This document shows, piece by piece, positions 15,913-24,673 of a DNA stretch of 45,685 nt. The position numbers and the translations under genes are program-made. The number at the start of each line of letters is the position of its first letter. Position 1 is the stretch's first letter. The stretch spans positions 1 through 45,685 of the IMG/VR virus record IMGVR_UViG_3300032954_000743, one strand, 5' to 3'. This DNA is from a virus. Under the pieces are notes generated by a model. That model was not told where the DNA came from and did no database searches. It saw nothing but the letters and a program-made list of their open reading frames with translations.

Positions 15913-16326
15913 ATGACTTCCATAGGAGAACGTATCAGTGAAGGAAAGAAGCCCGGGTCGGTGGCGATGAAACGCAAGGTGCATGCCCTCTACCAAAAGG
16001 GATACACACCGGGCCAGATCGCAACCAAAACGGGCATCTCGAAGGCTACGATCAAAGTGTGGATCGTGCCCCTCGAGAAACACTCGACGGGCTTCAGCCA
16101 GCGTCCCTACGGGCAGGCCGCCGCAAGGGTGGCCCGGCTCACGGGACAACCCGGCGAGCGTATTCGTCAGGAAATGGAGGGGAAGGCAAATGACCCCTGC
16201 ATCTTCTGTGGTTCCTTGATCGTCGAGGCTAAGGGCTGGTCCGGACCCGCTTTTCATCACTATGAGGATGGAAGTGTGGATCGGGCGCATAAGGGCTGCA
16301 ATGCGGTCCGTAGGCATACCGGGTAG
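15913..16326 (+). CDS. Intron-encoded HNH endonuclease (137 aa)
   Basis: The N-terminal half holds a helix-turn-helix (YTPGQIATKTGISKATIKVW) that probably binds the target. The C-terminal half is an HNH-type core: CIFCGSL, FHHYEDG and HKGCNAVRR. It lies wholly inside the group I intron and stops 11 nt before the 3' splice site. The expected role is homing of the intron into intron-less capsid genes. Confidence 0.85.
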   Translation: MTSIGERISEGKKPGSVAMKRKVHALYQKGYTPGQIATKTGISKATIKVWIVPLEKHSTGFSQRPYGQAAARVARLTGQPGERIRQEMEGKANDPCIFCGSLIVEAKGWSGPAFHHYEDGSVDRAHKGCNAVRRHTG

Positions 16327-16337
16327 TAACAAACGTG

Positions 16338-17532
16338 CAACCAGAAGACCTACCTGCTCGACCAGATCGAGCGGGACGCGGACCACATCGACCACACGGG
16401 CCGCCGCGCGGTTGTGCCGCTGCACAAGAACCGTAACCGTGGCCGGAAAAGCATCGCTGATGGTGGCACGCTGCCCTCGGCGGGCGCCCAGGTGTACCTG
16501 GACGCCATCGTCCCGCTGCGCTACCACACCTACGGGATCGAGCTCACTGACCAGGTGATCGAGGCTTCCAAGACGAACGAGGGCGCTTTCGTGTCCGCGA
16601 TCGAAGTGGAGTCCAAGGGCGTCGCGGTGGATATGCGCAAGGATGTCAACCGGCAGGCGTTCGGGACCGGCAACGGCGCGCTCGCCCAGAAGGTCTCCAG
16701 CACGGTCGGCGTGGACAAAACCTCCAAGGAAACGAAACTGAAGGTCCTGACCGCGAACGACATGCAGTACATCCACGTCGGGGATGTGGTGGATGTCATC
16801 AAAGAAGCAACCGGGGAACTCGGGGAAGGCGTCGAAGGCTCCGAAATCACCGAAGTCAAAGAAAAAGAAGCGATCCTCTCCAAAGCGCTGAAAGGCGAAC
16901 TCGCGGCGGAAACCTACCAGGTGTATGTGTCCGGGAACCGCAACCAGGAGATGGACGGTCTGCGGAACATCACCGAAAACGAACGAGTCCTGCACTCCGT
17001 CAACTCAGGGACCGCAGGGAACGCGTTCTGGAAAGGCAACACGGTCACCGCCGGTACGTCCCTTACCGCCACCGCGGTAGCGGGAGAGTCGCTGTTCGAG
17101 CAGCTCGCGGACAACGTTGGCGCGCAGGGTAACGGTGACGTGGAGGTCTTCCTCACGACCCGTGGTATCCGTCGCAGGCTGGCGGACTCCTACCAGTCCC
17201 AGAAGCGTTTCAACGACGCGAAAGCCGTGGATGTTCACGGTGGCTACAGCGCGATCATGGTCAACGAGATCCCTGTTGTGGCCGACGACGACGCCCCGAA
17301 GGGGTTCGCGTTCGGCTTCAACAAGTCCGCTCTGAAGTGGTTCGAGCAGACGAAGCCGGGGTGGCTGGAACGCGAGAACGGCGGGATCTTCCACCTGAAG
17401 ACCGCAGGTACGGGGACGTATGCCGCGATCTGGCAGGCATGGTTCCGCTGGTATGCGGCTCTTGGCTGTGTCGCGCCTAACAGGACGGGCAGGATCGAAT
17501 TCTGCACCGATGACAAACCGCTGCTGTTCTAG
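16338..17532 (+). CDS. Major capsid protein, exon 2
   Basis: The coding frame resumes in the middle of a codon at 16338 and reads NQKTYLLDQIERDADHIDHT. It continues through an HK97-like plan: an N-arm, E-loop (HKNRNRGRKSIADGG), LRYHTYGIELTDQVIEAS and a P-domain, ending WYAALGCVAPNRT...LLF. Starting at the internal ATG 16414 would remove the N-arm. Family assignment as phage major capsid rests on layout, position after the scaffold, and the strong terminator that follows. Confidence 0.88.
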
Positions 17533-17546
17533 GACCTGAACCCTTG

Positions 17547-17580
17547 GCCCCCCACCGCGCCGGGTGGGGGGCTTTCTACT
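17547..17580 (+). terminator. Strong rho-independent terminator after the capsid gene
   Basis: A perfect 10-bp GC stem (GCCCCCCACC/GGTGGGGGGC) with a 6-nt loop is followed by TTTCTACTTCT. It sits between the capsid gene and the next coupled gene, so partial termination would raise the ratio of capsid to tail mRNA. Confidence 0.85.
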
Positions 17581-17594
17581 TCTAAGGAGCCTCA

Positions 17595-18071
17595 ATGGGC
17601 GAACTCAAAGCATCAGAAGTCAAATATGGACAGCCTTTGGTCACTAAGCTCGGCCCGCTGCTGTTCACGGCAACCCAGATCGAATTCCCCGCATCGGCGG
17701 AATCCATCACGGGCGGCATCGAACTGAACCTCGCGAAGCTGGGCCTCACGGACGAAGCTGTCCTTGGGAATGCTGCGGTTGCCGGTCCAGAAGGTGCAGT
17801 CGGAGAAGTTGCGTCAACAACCCAGCTGCCTATTGCGGCATGGACATCCGGCGTAGCTTTTGAAGCGAAAACAGCCGGGGAATCCGCGAAACAGATTGCG
17901 AAGGCGACTCCTGTGTCGATCTCAATCAACGCCAACAAACTGTTCCTGCGGTTCTACGTGCTGTTCAAAGCGACCGCTGCGGAAGTTCTGTTGGAAGAGG
18001 GCACAACCGCCAACAAAGCGAAAAACACGGTAGGTGGTTGGGCAACGACCATCTTCTGCATCGGCAAGTAG
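17595..18071 (+). CDS. Virion protein downstream of capsid (158 aa)
   Basis: The ATG follows TAAGGAG with good spacing. The protein is Ala/Thr-rich and strand-rich (GPLLFTATQIEFPAS, PVSISINANKLFLRFYVLF). It could be a head decoration or neck protein. No specific family is recognised; position after the terminator suggests a structural role. Confidence 0.55.
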   Translation: MGELKASEVKYGQPLVTKLGPLLFTATQIEFPASAESITGGIELNLAKLGLTDEAVLGNAAVAGPEGAVGEVASTTQLPIAAWTSGVAFEAKTAGESAKQIAKATPVSISINANKLFLRFYVLFKATAAEVLLEEGTTANKAKNTVGGWATTIFCIGK

Positions 18072-18506
18072 ATGGAGCTCCAGCCCGCATCCATAGCCCA
18101 GGTCCGCCAGGGCAAAAAACGCCGGATCACCGTCACCGAGGATGTGGGCAATGTCGTAAGGCAGATCAAGGAGATCGACTCGCGCCTTGGGGTGATCTGG
18201 GATGATGACGGGGAGTTCTTCGCGGTGGTGGAACAGGACGGCCCGAAGCAGCGGATCGTCCTCACCGCCCAAGAACTCGACCACAGGGTCCTTCATCGCC
18301 TGTTGGAGATCAGTAGCCCCGACTACGACTATGTAGGGGAGATGGACCGCATGGACGCACAGGCCGACAAAGAAAAGGATCACCGCTTCAGCCAGGAAGT
18401 GGGCGAAAACGCGGAAGTGATGGCCCACGCCCTACGGACGGATCTGAAACGGGATCATGGCTGGTCGGGCGGGAAAATCTTCATCCCGGACTGGGTGAGG
18501 TGGTAG
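18072..18506 (+). CDS. Hypothetical structural-module protein (144 aa)
   Basis: The ATG abuts the previous TAG. The N-terminal half has alternating strands (RRITVTEDVGN, LGVIWDDDGEFFAVVEQDG, QRIVLTAQELD), the C-terminal half is helical and charged, and it ends KIFIPDWVRW. It lies between capsid and adaptor, where head-completion proteins are common. Function unknown. Confidence 0.6.
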   Translation: MELQPASIAQVRQGKKRRITVTEDVGNVVRQIKEIDSRLGVIWDDDGEFFAVVEQDGPKQRIVLTAQELDHRVLHRLLEISSPDYDYVGEMDRMDAQADKEKDHRFSQEVGENAEVMAHALRTDLKRDHGWSGGKIFIPDWVRW

Positions 18507-19157
18507 ATGCTAGAAACATTCGTAGAAATCGTCAACGAAGTTCTCAACTTCGGCTTCAACGATGGCCCTCAGGTCAACCGCAAACGAATCGAAAGCTGGG
18601 TCAACGAGGCCCAGTTCCAGATCGCCCGTGAGGTTGAGGCATCCGAATTCCAAGAAACCGAAGTCATCACGCTCGTCCAGGGGCAGTTCAAGTATCCGCT
18701 CCCGGAAGACTTCCTGCGGGTACAGGACATCTACTACCCGGAACTCGTAGCGCGCCTAAAGCCCCTGGATCTTCAGCAGTACGACATGACCGCGCCCGCG
18801 AAGTTCGAAGGGCCACCGGAGAACTACACGCTCTACGGGAATGAACTATGGGTGTTCCCGACCCCGAACAACAGCACTGACACCCTAGAACTCAGGTACA
18901 TCAAGAACGCGCCTGCCCTGAAAGCGGAAGGTGATGTTCCGCTTCTGGACAAAAACTATCTGCATCTCCTCGTTGACTATGCCCTCGTCCGGGCATATGA
19001 AGCGGAAGACGACAACGAAATGGCCCAGGCCCACAAAAATCGTTGGAAGGAAGATCTGGACGCGTACGCTTCGGATAAGCAGTGGCGTAACGTTGACCGT
19101 CCCCGCATCCTCGAAGGATCCTGGACAGGTAGCGGTTATGGGGGTCGTGTGATCTAG
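18507..19157 (+). CDS. Head-tail adaptor protein (216 aa)
   Basis: The helical N-terminus (VNRKRIESWVNEAQFQIAREV) is followed by YPLPEDFLRVQDIYY, a pattern common in podoviral adaptor/connector proteins (P22 gp4-like role). The beta segment ENYTLYGNELWVFPTPN and a helical C-terminus (LLVDYALVRAYEAEDD) also fit. Adaptors join portal to tail. The ATG abuts the previous TAG. Confidence 0.75.
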   Translation: MLETFVEIVNEVLNFGFNDGPQVNRKRIESWVNEAQFQIAREVEASEFQETEVITLVQGQFKYPLPEDFLRVQDIYYPELVARLKPLDLQQYDMTAPAKFEGPPENYTLYGNELWVFPTPNNSTDTLELRYIKNAPALKAEGDVPLLDKNYLHLLVDYALVRAYEAEDDNEMAQAHKNRWKEDLDAYASDKQWRNVDRPRILEGSWTGSGYGGRVI

Positions 19158-19378
19158 TGCCGCCGGCACCGAAGCCTCCGAACTACCGCAAGGGTACATC
19201 CGAGGAGCATTGCGGGAACTGCCGTATGTACGACAGGGGCAAGTGTTGGGGCTACGGGAATGTCCCTGTGGCGAAAGATGCGGTCTGTGACTCTTGGGCC
19301 AGCACGGACGTGAAGCAGGCCGCGAGAGACCTCTGGAAAGCCCACAGGAAGGCTCTAGCTAACTCAAAGGAGGTCTGA
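19157..19378 (+). CDS. Small Cys-rich phage protein (73 aa)
   Basis: A GTG start overlaps the previous TAG. The pattern HCGNCRMYDRGKCWGYGNVP followed by VCDSW matches a small Cys-rich protein frequently found in phage structural modules; four Cys could bind a metal. The C-terminus is a basic helix. Function unknown. Confidence 0.7.
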   Translation: MPPAPKPPNYRKGTSEEHCGNCRMYDRGKCWGYGNVPVAKDAVCDSWASTDVKQAARDLWKAHRKALANSKEV

Positions 19379-19554
19379 TGGCTTACATCGGTTTCAAAGC
19401 CCTAGAGGGCAAACTTTCGGGGAAGGTCTCCAACCCGGGTGCCGTGGCTGCCGCCATAGGCAGGAAGAAGTATGGGGCGAAAGCGTTCAACAAAGCTGCG
19501 GCTTCGCACACGTCGCTGCGGAAAGCAGCCGCCGCCAAAGCCGTCCGTAAATAG
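19378..19554 (+). CDS. Small basic GRKKYG-motif phage protein (58 aa)
   Basis: The ATG overlaps the previous TGA and follows AAAGGAGG with good spacing. The protein contains NPGAVAAAIGRKKYGAKAFN, a motif common in short phage proteins of structural modules. It is rich in Lys and Ala and may bind DNA or act as an assembly peptide. Confidence 0.7.
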   Translation: MAYIGFKALEGKLSGKVSNPGAVAAAIGRKKYGAKAFNKAAASHTSLRKAAAAKAVRK

Positions 19555-19587
19555 GGGGCGAGTCCGATCAGGGGCACACCCTTTCTT

Positions 19588-21456
19588 ATGGAGGGCTGGA
19601 CGGCGGGGCTGAACACCATCAGCGCCCCGTACCAGGTCGAGCAGGCCGAGAGCCGGGACTGCCTGAACGTCGTCAGCACTGAGCGTGGCGCGATCCGCAA
19701 GCGCTACGGGTCTACGCAGTTCATGAAAAGCGCGGAAATCCCGAACGTCGAACTGACGTCGATGTTTGCCTGCCAGATCGGCAGCGAACAGTACGTGCTC
19801 GTCAGCAATGGGGCGAAAATCTGGTCGGTGACGAGCGCCGGCGCGGTCGCGGAAATCGGCTCGGGGTTCACGGAAGGCACCCGTTGGAGCATGGTGCAGG
19901 CTCCCAAATCGACCGCCGTGTCCTCCCAAGGGCCGATCTACATGGTCAATGGCGTGGACAAACCCCAGTTCTGGACGGGGGCCACGGCTTCCACGAGTGT
20001 CGCTGTGTGGAAAGGGATCTCGGCAGCTCCGAAACCGAAAGACGGGGCGATCGTCCAGGGCACGAACCGGATCAAATCCACCGAAGCGGGGTTTTTCCCG
20101 GGGGATGTCGGGATCGTCCTGAAATTCGGTGCTCTGAAAGTCAAGGCTGAAGAAGGCGAAGTCGAAATCACCCAGGCGGTCATTTCGGGGGTCACGCAGA
20201 CCAATGAAGCGGAACTCGAACTGCCCGGGGAATACGGCTGGGCGGAATCGAAAACCGGGATCGAATTCACGATCGAACGCGCCTACTACGAAAAAGAAGA
20301 ACACGTCCCGAACGGCCAGTACATGGTGTTCTTCGGGAACCGGATCTGGATGACCGGGATCAAAGCGGACCCGTCAGCGGTCTGGTTCAGCGAACTCGTG
20401 TCCATCGGGGAAGGAGGATCCCAGGCGGACCCGGCGCAGTGGCCGACGTTCAACGTGGTCCGGTTCGACTCGAGCGACGGGAAGGAAATCACCGGGATCG
20501 GCACCGTAGGCCCCTACGTGCTGCTGTTCAAGGAGTTCAAGACCTGGGTCATCCATGATGTCAACACCGGGGCGAACAGGCGTATCGCCCAGAACGTGGG
20601 CTGTGTGGCCCACCGGAGCATCGTGGAGTCCGGCGAGGGCACGTTCTTCCTCACCGCCGACCAGGGCGTCTATCTCACGAACGGCTCCACGGTCAAGGAG
20701 ATGTCCTACAACATCCGCCCAACGATCCTCAGCATCAACGGAGCCCAGCGCGCGAACGCCGCGGGCGCCTACTACAACAACCACTACTACCTGAGCTTCG
20801 CCACGGGTGCGGAAACGAAACCGAACCGGACGATCGACTACGACCTTGTCCTGAAATCATGGTGGCTACATGACCTGACGGGGAACGCGTGGACCCGTGC
20901 GGAGCCGGAAACGGGGAAGGTTGTCCTCCTGAGTCTGCGCCCCGAAACGAAAGCCGGGATCGCCAAGAGCTTCGTGGAAGGCATCTACACGGACCTCGGG
21001 GCAGTCTATACGGGCAAAGAAGGGCTCTGCGCGTACTTCCTGACGAACTGGGAACCGTTCGCCTACTACATCTTCCGTCACCGCGTCAAAGCCCCGTTTT
21101 TGAAGAAGCGGATCCGCCAGATCTTCTTCAATGGGGAAGGCAGCATAACCCCGATCGTCTACAAGGACTTCGGCCAGGGGGGACGTCAGGAAGCTGGCGT
21201 GTCTGGGAGCAACGAACAGTGGACGAAGGAATTCCCGATCAACTTCGCCGCCTCGGAAGAAAAATGGGGGGAAGGCTCGGGGTCCTGGGCTACGGAAGGC
21301 GGGGAAGTCCTGTGGGGCGGCGAAATGGCTGTCGGGCAGGCGAGGATCTACAGTCCGGGGGTCGCGTTCACTTGGAGCGTTGGCTGGGGGAACAACAGCG
21401 CAGAGCCGTTTGTGGTTGACGCGTTCACGTACATGGCTCAGTTCCGCAAGTCCTAG
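19588..21456 (+). CDS. Tail nozzle/hub-like protein (622 aa)
   Basis: The N-terminus (ESRDCLNVVSTERGAIRKRYG) fits large podoviral tail proteins that begin with a conserved D-x-x-N-V-x-x-x-x-G-x-I-x-x-R-x-G pattern. Repeated WD/beta-strand segments (FACQIGSEQYVLVSNGAKIW, GPYVLLFKEFKTWVIHD, GTFFLTADQGVYLTNGSTV) suggest a beta-propeller, as in P22 gp10-like proteins. Near the C-terminus EKWGEGSGSWATEGG matches a WG segment of the protein at 22199. Confidence 0.7.
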   Translation: MEGWTAGLNTISAPYQVEQAESRDCLNVVSTERGAIRKRYGSTQFMKSAEIPNVELTSMFACQIGSEQYVLVSNGAKIWSVTSAGAVAEIGSGFTEGTRWSMVQAPKSTAVSSQGPIYMVNGVDKPQFWTGATASTSVAVWKGISAAPKPKDGAIVQGTNRIKSTEAGFFPGDVGIVLKFGALKVKAEEGEVEITQAVISGVTQTNEAELELPGEYGWAESKTGIEFTIERAYYEKEEHVPNGQYMVFFGNRIWMTGIKADPSAVWFSELVSIGEGGSQADPAQWPTFNVVRFDSSDGKEITGIGTVGPYVLLFKEFKTWVIHDVNTGANRRIAQNVGCVAHRSIVESGEGTFFLTADQGVYLTNGSTVKEMSYNIRPTILSINGAQRANAAGAYYNNHYYLSFATGAETKPNRTIDYDLVLKSWWLHDLTGNAWTRAEPETGKVVLLSLRPETKAGIAKSFVEGIYTDLGAVYTGKEGLCAYFLTNWEPFAYYIFRHRVKAPFLKKRIRQIFFNGEGSITPIVYKDFGQGGRQEAGVSGSNEQWTKEFPINFAASEEKWGEGSGSWATEGGEVLWGGEMAVGQARIYSPGVAFTWSVGWGNNSAEPFVVDAFTYMAQFRKS

Positions 21457-21464
21457 GAGGACAG

Positions 21465-22199
21465 ATGACGAGCATCAGTCTTGAAATCCCTACCGTGGGG
21501 GAAAAAAACACGGTCGCTGAGCCGAAGGTCGGGAACAGCATCAAAAAAGTCGAAGAATTCCTGAACAGCAACAAACTCGACGGCGCGACGAACATCAAAT
21601 CGGAATCGATCAAAGAATCGAATCTCGAAACGACGCTCCAGGAAGCGATCAACAAAGCGTTCGCCGGCCTGACCTTCGAACAGAAGAACGCGAGCTTCAC
21701 GGCGGTCAGCGGGAAACTGTACGAACAGATCAAAAACTCATCGACGGTCACGCTGCCCGCTCCTACCGCGAACCGCTATATCGGGATCTTTGTCGGCTCG
21801 GGGACTACTGGGGTCAAAGTCAAATGCGAATCCGGGAAACTCTATGGGGATGCTGTGGTGGGCGCCACGGAAGTCGCGCTTGCCGGGAACCAGCATCTTC
21901 TTGTGGAGGCGAATGGGACGAACTGGCTGATCCTCGCGGGCGAAGTGATGTCCGAAGCGAAATATGTGGCGATCAAAACGCTCACGAAAGTCGAAGCGGA
22001 AGCGGAAGTCGAAGTGTCCGCGAGCCGTCCCGCGCAGGTGCAGCTGATCCCGAAGGAAAACTCTTGCGCGGTCGAAGTGAGCGGCATCAGCTTGGGGACC
22101 TTCACCGGGAACAGCGCGACGCAGTTGACGTTCCGTCTGAACCCGGGGCAGAAATTCAAAGCTAACAAGGAATGCTTCTATTCCTACATCCTGCTCTGA
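21465..22199 (+). CDS. Tail fibre-type protein (244 aa)
   Basis: AGGAGG precedes the ATG. The first 70 residues are helical and polar, then come strands typical of fibre shafts (SSTVTLPAPTANRYIGIFVGS, HLLVEANGTNWLILAGEV). The C-terminal 70 residues form a likely beta-sandwich ending CFYSYILL. Codon use is GAA/AAA-rich. It may be a fibre or a receptor-binding tip. Confidence 0.65.
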   Translation: MTSISLEIPTVGEKNTVAEPKVGNSIKKVEEFLNSNKLDGATNIKSESIKESNLETTLQEAINKAFAGLTFEQKNASFTAVSGKLYEQIKNSSTVTLPAPTANRYIGIFVGSGTTGVKVKCESGKLYGDAVVGATEVALAGNQHLLVEANGTNWLILAGEVMSEAKYVAIKTLTKVEAEAEVEVSASRPAQVQLIPKENSCAVEVSGISLGTFTGNSATQLTFRLNPGQKFKANKECFYSYILL

Positions 22200-22642
22200 T
22201 GTCTTTTCGGCACCTTCCGGTGCTGTCTCTGGAGGACGCCACAAAAAACTTTGAACAGCTCGGTCATGTCCCCCACCTGCCCGTTCTTTCGTTGGAGGAT
22301 GTGACCCGGAACTTCGAGGCGCTTGGTGTCCATGTGCCGCATCTGCCGGTGACGAGCCTGCTGGATGCGACCCGGGATTTCGAGATGTTCACGGTCGTCG
22401 TGCCTCAGCAGCGTCCCGTCCATGAGAACGTGTTCCCTGGTGGGGAAGGCTTCTGGGGCTTGGGCTCTGAAAAATGGGGCGAAGGGGCGGGCATCTGGGG
22501 CGAAGCGGAAGAAGGCACCAAACTGGCTGTTGCCGGTCGGTCGATGATGCGGCTTCGGGCCCGGGCGACGATCACGGTGACGGGCGCTTGGGGGATCGAG
22601 TCTGGTTCTTGGGGTACTGGTAAAGGAAAATGGGGTGAATAG
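22199..22642 (+). CDS. LPVxSLxDAT repeat protein with WG segment (147 aa)
   Basis: The ATG overlaps the previous stop (TGATG). Three tandem units of about 21-23 aa with core LPVLSLEDATKNFEQLG make up residues 5-65. The C-terminal half has EKWGEGAGIWGEAEEG and AWGIESGSWGTGKGKWGE, a Trp-Gly rich pattern that also occurs in the 622-aa tail protein. A fibre-attachment role is possible. Confidence 0.65.
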   Translation: MSFRHLPVLSLEDATKNFEQLGHVPHLPVLSLEDVTRNFEALGVHVPHLPVTSLLDATRDFEMFTVVVPQQRPVHENVFPGGEGFWGLGSEKWGEGAGIWGEAEEGTKLAVAGRSMMRLRARATITVTGAWGIESGSWGTGKGKWGE

Positions 22643-23250
22643 TGGCTGAAAGTACGTTTACCCCCGGCGAAACCTCGGGTGGTCTCGGGGCGAGCCTGAA
22701 CCCGGCCACGGCTGGCCTGTATTACGCCACGATGGCGAAACTCAACTTCTCCGTTGCGAGAGCGCAGGCTGAAGGCAAACAGGCCCTAGCGAACCTGAAC
22801 AGCGCCTATGAATTCAACCGTGGGAATGCGCTACGACAGGAGCCGATCCGCTTTCAGCAGCTCCGTAACCAGGCGAACAGCCAAGGGCTTGCGGAATCCG
22901 GGATCGCGGCACAGGCCGCCCAGCGGGCCGCTACGGGGTTCGCTGAGAAAGCACAGGCGCTATCCCAGCAGCGCGCGCAGGCCGCCCAGAAAGTCCGTAC
23001 GGGCCTCTATAACGCCGAACGGGAAGGCACGCTCGGCAAGGAAGAAGACATCGCGAGGGCCGGGAAAGAACAGGCCGAATACATCGCGGCGAACACGATC
23101 GCTCCTGTCCCTTCGGTGACGCCTTCGAATGCTGCGAAACCGGCGCCTGTTGCGACGGTGGTCGCGAGCAAACCGCAGCCGTCTTCTCCTTCGGGGCAGG
23201 CGCGTAAGGCGGCGGTCGGGAAAATCAAGAAAGGCTGGGGCGTTGGCTGA
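22642..23250 (+). CDS. Internal virion protein, helical (202 aa)
   Basis: A GTG start overlaps the previous TAG. Residues 15-125 are Ala/Gln/Arg-rich helices (YYATMAKLNFSVARAQAEG, AAQAAQRAATGFAEKAQALS) and the tail is Pro/Ser-rich and basic. This composition is common in small podoviral ejection proteins. It precedes two other candidates for internal virion proteins. Confidence 0.65.
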   Translation: MAESTFTPGETSGGLGASLNPATAGLYYATMAKLNFSVARAQAEGKQALANLNSAYEFNRGNALRQEPIRFQQLRNQANSQGLAESGIAAQAAQRAATGFAEKAQALSQQRAQAAQKVRTGLYNAEREGTLGKEEDIARAGKEQAEYIAANTIAPVPSVTPSNAAKPAPVATVVASKPQPSSPSGQARKAAVGKIKKGWGVG

Positions 23251-23395
23251 CGTAACGAACAGCTCGAACCCGACAGCCGGCGGTCAGCTTTCGGGCGAGA
23301 CGGCCCGGTTGTGGGCTGTGAAACGGCTGAAGAAACTCGAAGGGCAACCCCCGTCGCAGGTCTCGCAGCCTCCGGGGATAGGGAAAGGCGGCTAG
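23243..23395 (+). CDS. Small protein (50 aa, TTG start)
   Basis: The frame starts at TTG 23243, overlapping the end of the previous gene, and runs to a TAG that abuts the next ATG. It begins with Ser/Asn-rich sequence, contains LSGETARLWAVKRLKKLEG, and ends Pro/Gly-rich. It fills the gap exactly between two coupled genes, which supports it being real. Function unknown. Confidence 0.55.
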   Translation: MADVTNSSNPTAGGQLSGETARLWAVKRLKKLEGQPPSQVSQPPGIGKGG

Positions 23396-24673
23396 ATGGC
23401 TTCATTCCTCCCCCCGGCGGTGCGTGCTGGCATGAACGCCGCGAACAAGGCTGCGAAGCCAAACGCAGGGCCTCGTCAGAGCGCCGTTGCGGGGCATCTG
23501 GGGGCACCAAAGGCCCAGCCTAAGGCCAAGCCCCCTGCGAAGCCTGTGGTGCATCCTCAGGGCGTTTCTAAGCCTCAGGGTTTCCAGCCGGGTCAGCTAC
23601 CGAACAAAGGCCAGATCCACAACGAAGCGGTCACGCAGGCACGCCTCGAACGTCGCGCTCTCCTGTCGCCGCTTGAAGGCCAGCAGCGTCAGATCCAGGC
23701 GAATGAAGCGTCCGCCCAGCAGCAGTACGGGAAACTCCTTGGGGCTGAGAACGAACAGTTCCAGAAACTGGGCGAAGGCGCAGCTGCTAGCGCGAAGACG
23801 TTCGAGAACAACACGGCGGAGCAGGCGCTCCAGCAAGCGAAGGCGATCGAAACGACTGGGCAGACCCAGGCCACGATGACCGGCGGTTACGCCTCACCTG
23901 AACTGCGGGCCCAGCTCGCGGCGGGGACGCAGGATATCGCCTCCCAGGCGGGTGCTCAGAGCCAGTTCGCTCAGAACCTTGCTACGGCTGGGCAGAACGA
24001 GATCGCTCAGATGCGGGGTGCTGCCGCCCTGAAGGGTTTGGGTGGGAGCCAGGCGTTGACGAACGCGTTCCAGAAACAGTCCGCGAAAGTCGGGGAAGAA
24101 ATCGGGGCGGCAAACGCGAAGACGGCTGGGCTCCAGTCGAAAATCCAGAACGAACTCGCCCAGAAATACTTCACGGACTATGCGACCGCTCAGGGCCTCG
24201 GGCTCAAACAGCTCGAGTCCCAGCAGAAAGCCAGGGAAACGTCAGCGAAAATCAACGCTACCCGGGCTGGGCAGAAAGAAGCCGTCGCCCAGCGAGAAAC
24301 GGCCAGTCGGCGGACCGCTGAACAGAAAGAAACCGCAAGCCTACGTGGTCTGCAATGGAAAGAAACGCATCCGACCGGCAAATCCACGAACGCGCCGAAA
24401 GCGCCAAGTCCCGCCGAAGGACGCAAGTACATGGGCAACGTTTCGAAAGCCCAGGCCCTCGCGCTCCAGCAGGGGATCAGCTCCAAGACCGACTCCAAGC
24501 GCCTCCTCGAAGTCAGGAAGTACCTTCAGGGGTTGGGCTACAACGGCGACGAGGTCTCCGCCGCTATGAACCTTGCCTACTACGGGGTGCTCGGTCCGAA
24601 CGACCGCAGGACCGCCGAAGCGTACGGGTTGACCAAGAAGATGCGTCCCGAGTGGTTCAAGCCGCACAAGTAG
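23396..24673 (+). CDS. Internal virion / ejection protein, coiled coil (425 aa)
   Basis: A basic Pro/Gln N-terminus is followed by about 220 residues of Ala/Gln/Glu-rich helix (QQRQIQANEASAQQQYGKLL, KVGEEIGAANAKTAGLQSK). The C-terminal domain (RLLEVRKYLQGLGYNGDEVS) looks globular and helical. The order small-medium-very large helical proteins is typical of podoviral ejection proteins that travel with DNA into the host. Confidence 0.65.
   Translation: MASFLPPAVRAGMNAANKAAKPNAGPRQSAVAGHLGAPKAQPKAKPPAKPVVHPQGVSKPQGFQPGQLPNKGQIHNEAVTQARLERRALLSPLEGQQRQIQANEASAQQQYGKLLGAENEQFQKLGEGAAASAKTFENNTAEQALQQAKAIETTGQTQATMTGGYASPELRAQLAAGTQDIASQAGAQSQFAQNLATAGQNEIAQMRGAAALKGLGGSQALTNAFQKQSAKVGEEIGAANAKTAGLQSKIQNELAQKYFTDYATAQGLGLKQLESQQKARETSAKINATRAGQKEAVAQRETASRRTAEQKETASLRGLQWKETHPTGKSTNAPKAPSPAEGRKYMGNVSKAQALALQQGISSKTDSKRLLEVRKYLQGLGYNGDEVSAAMNLAYYGVLGPNDRRTAEAYGLTKKMRPEWFKPHK

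Larger units (their letters stand above)
15678..16337 (+). ncRNA. Group I self-splicing intron in the major capsid gene
   Basis: The 5' exon end GAGCAGCU pairs with the internal guide GGCUUCUC (15690-15697) with one mismatch, leaving a U-G pair at the splice site. Core elements are in order: Q-like AATCAGCAGGGAAGG (about 15766), a P5 hairpin CCCC-GCAA-GGGG (15781-15792), R-like CTCAGAGGCCACACGCCGAG (about 15797), S-like GAAGATATGGTCC (15831-15843) and a P9-like hairpin CCCTACG-GCGA-CGTAGGG. The intron ends in G at 16337. The HNH gene lies in the 3' half. This layout fits a phage IA-type group I intron. Confidence 0.88.

Noticed and set aside
19402-20304. Leftward frame of 300 codons opposite the 622-aa tail protein
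   Set aside because: It is Phe/Arg/Asp-rich with no motif or ribosome binding site, and conflicts with two coupled rightward genes.
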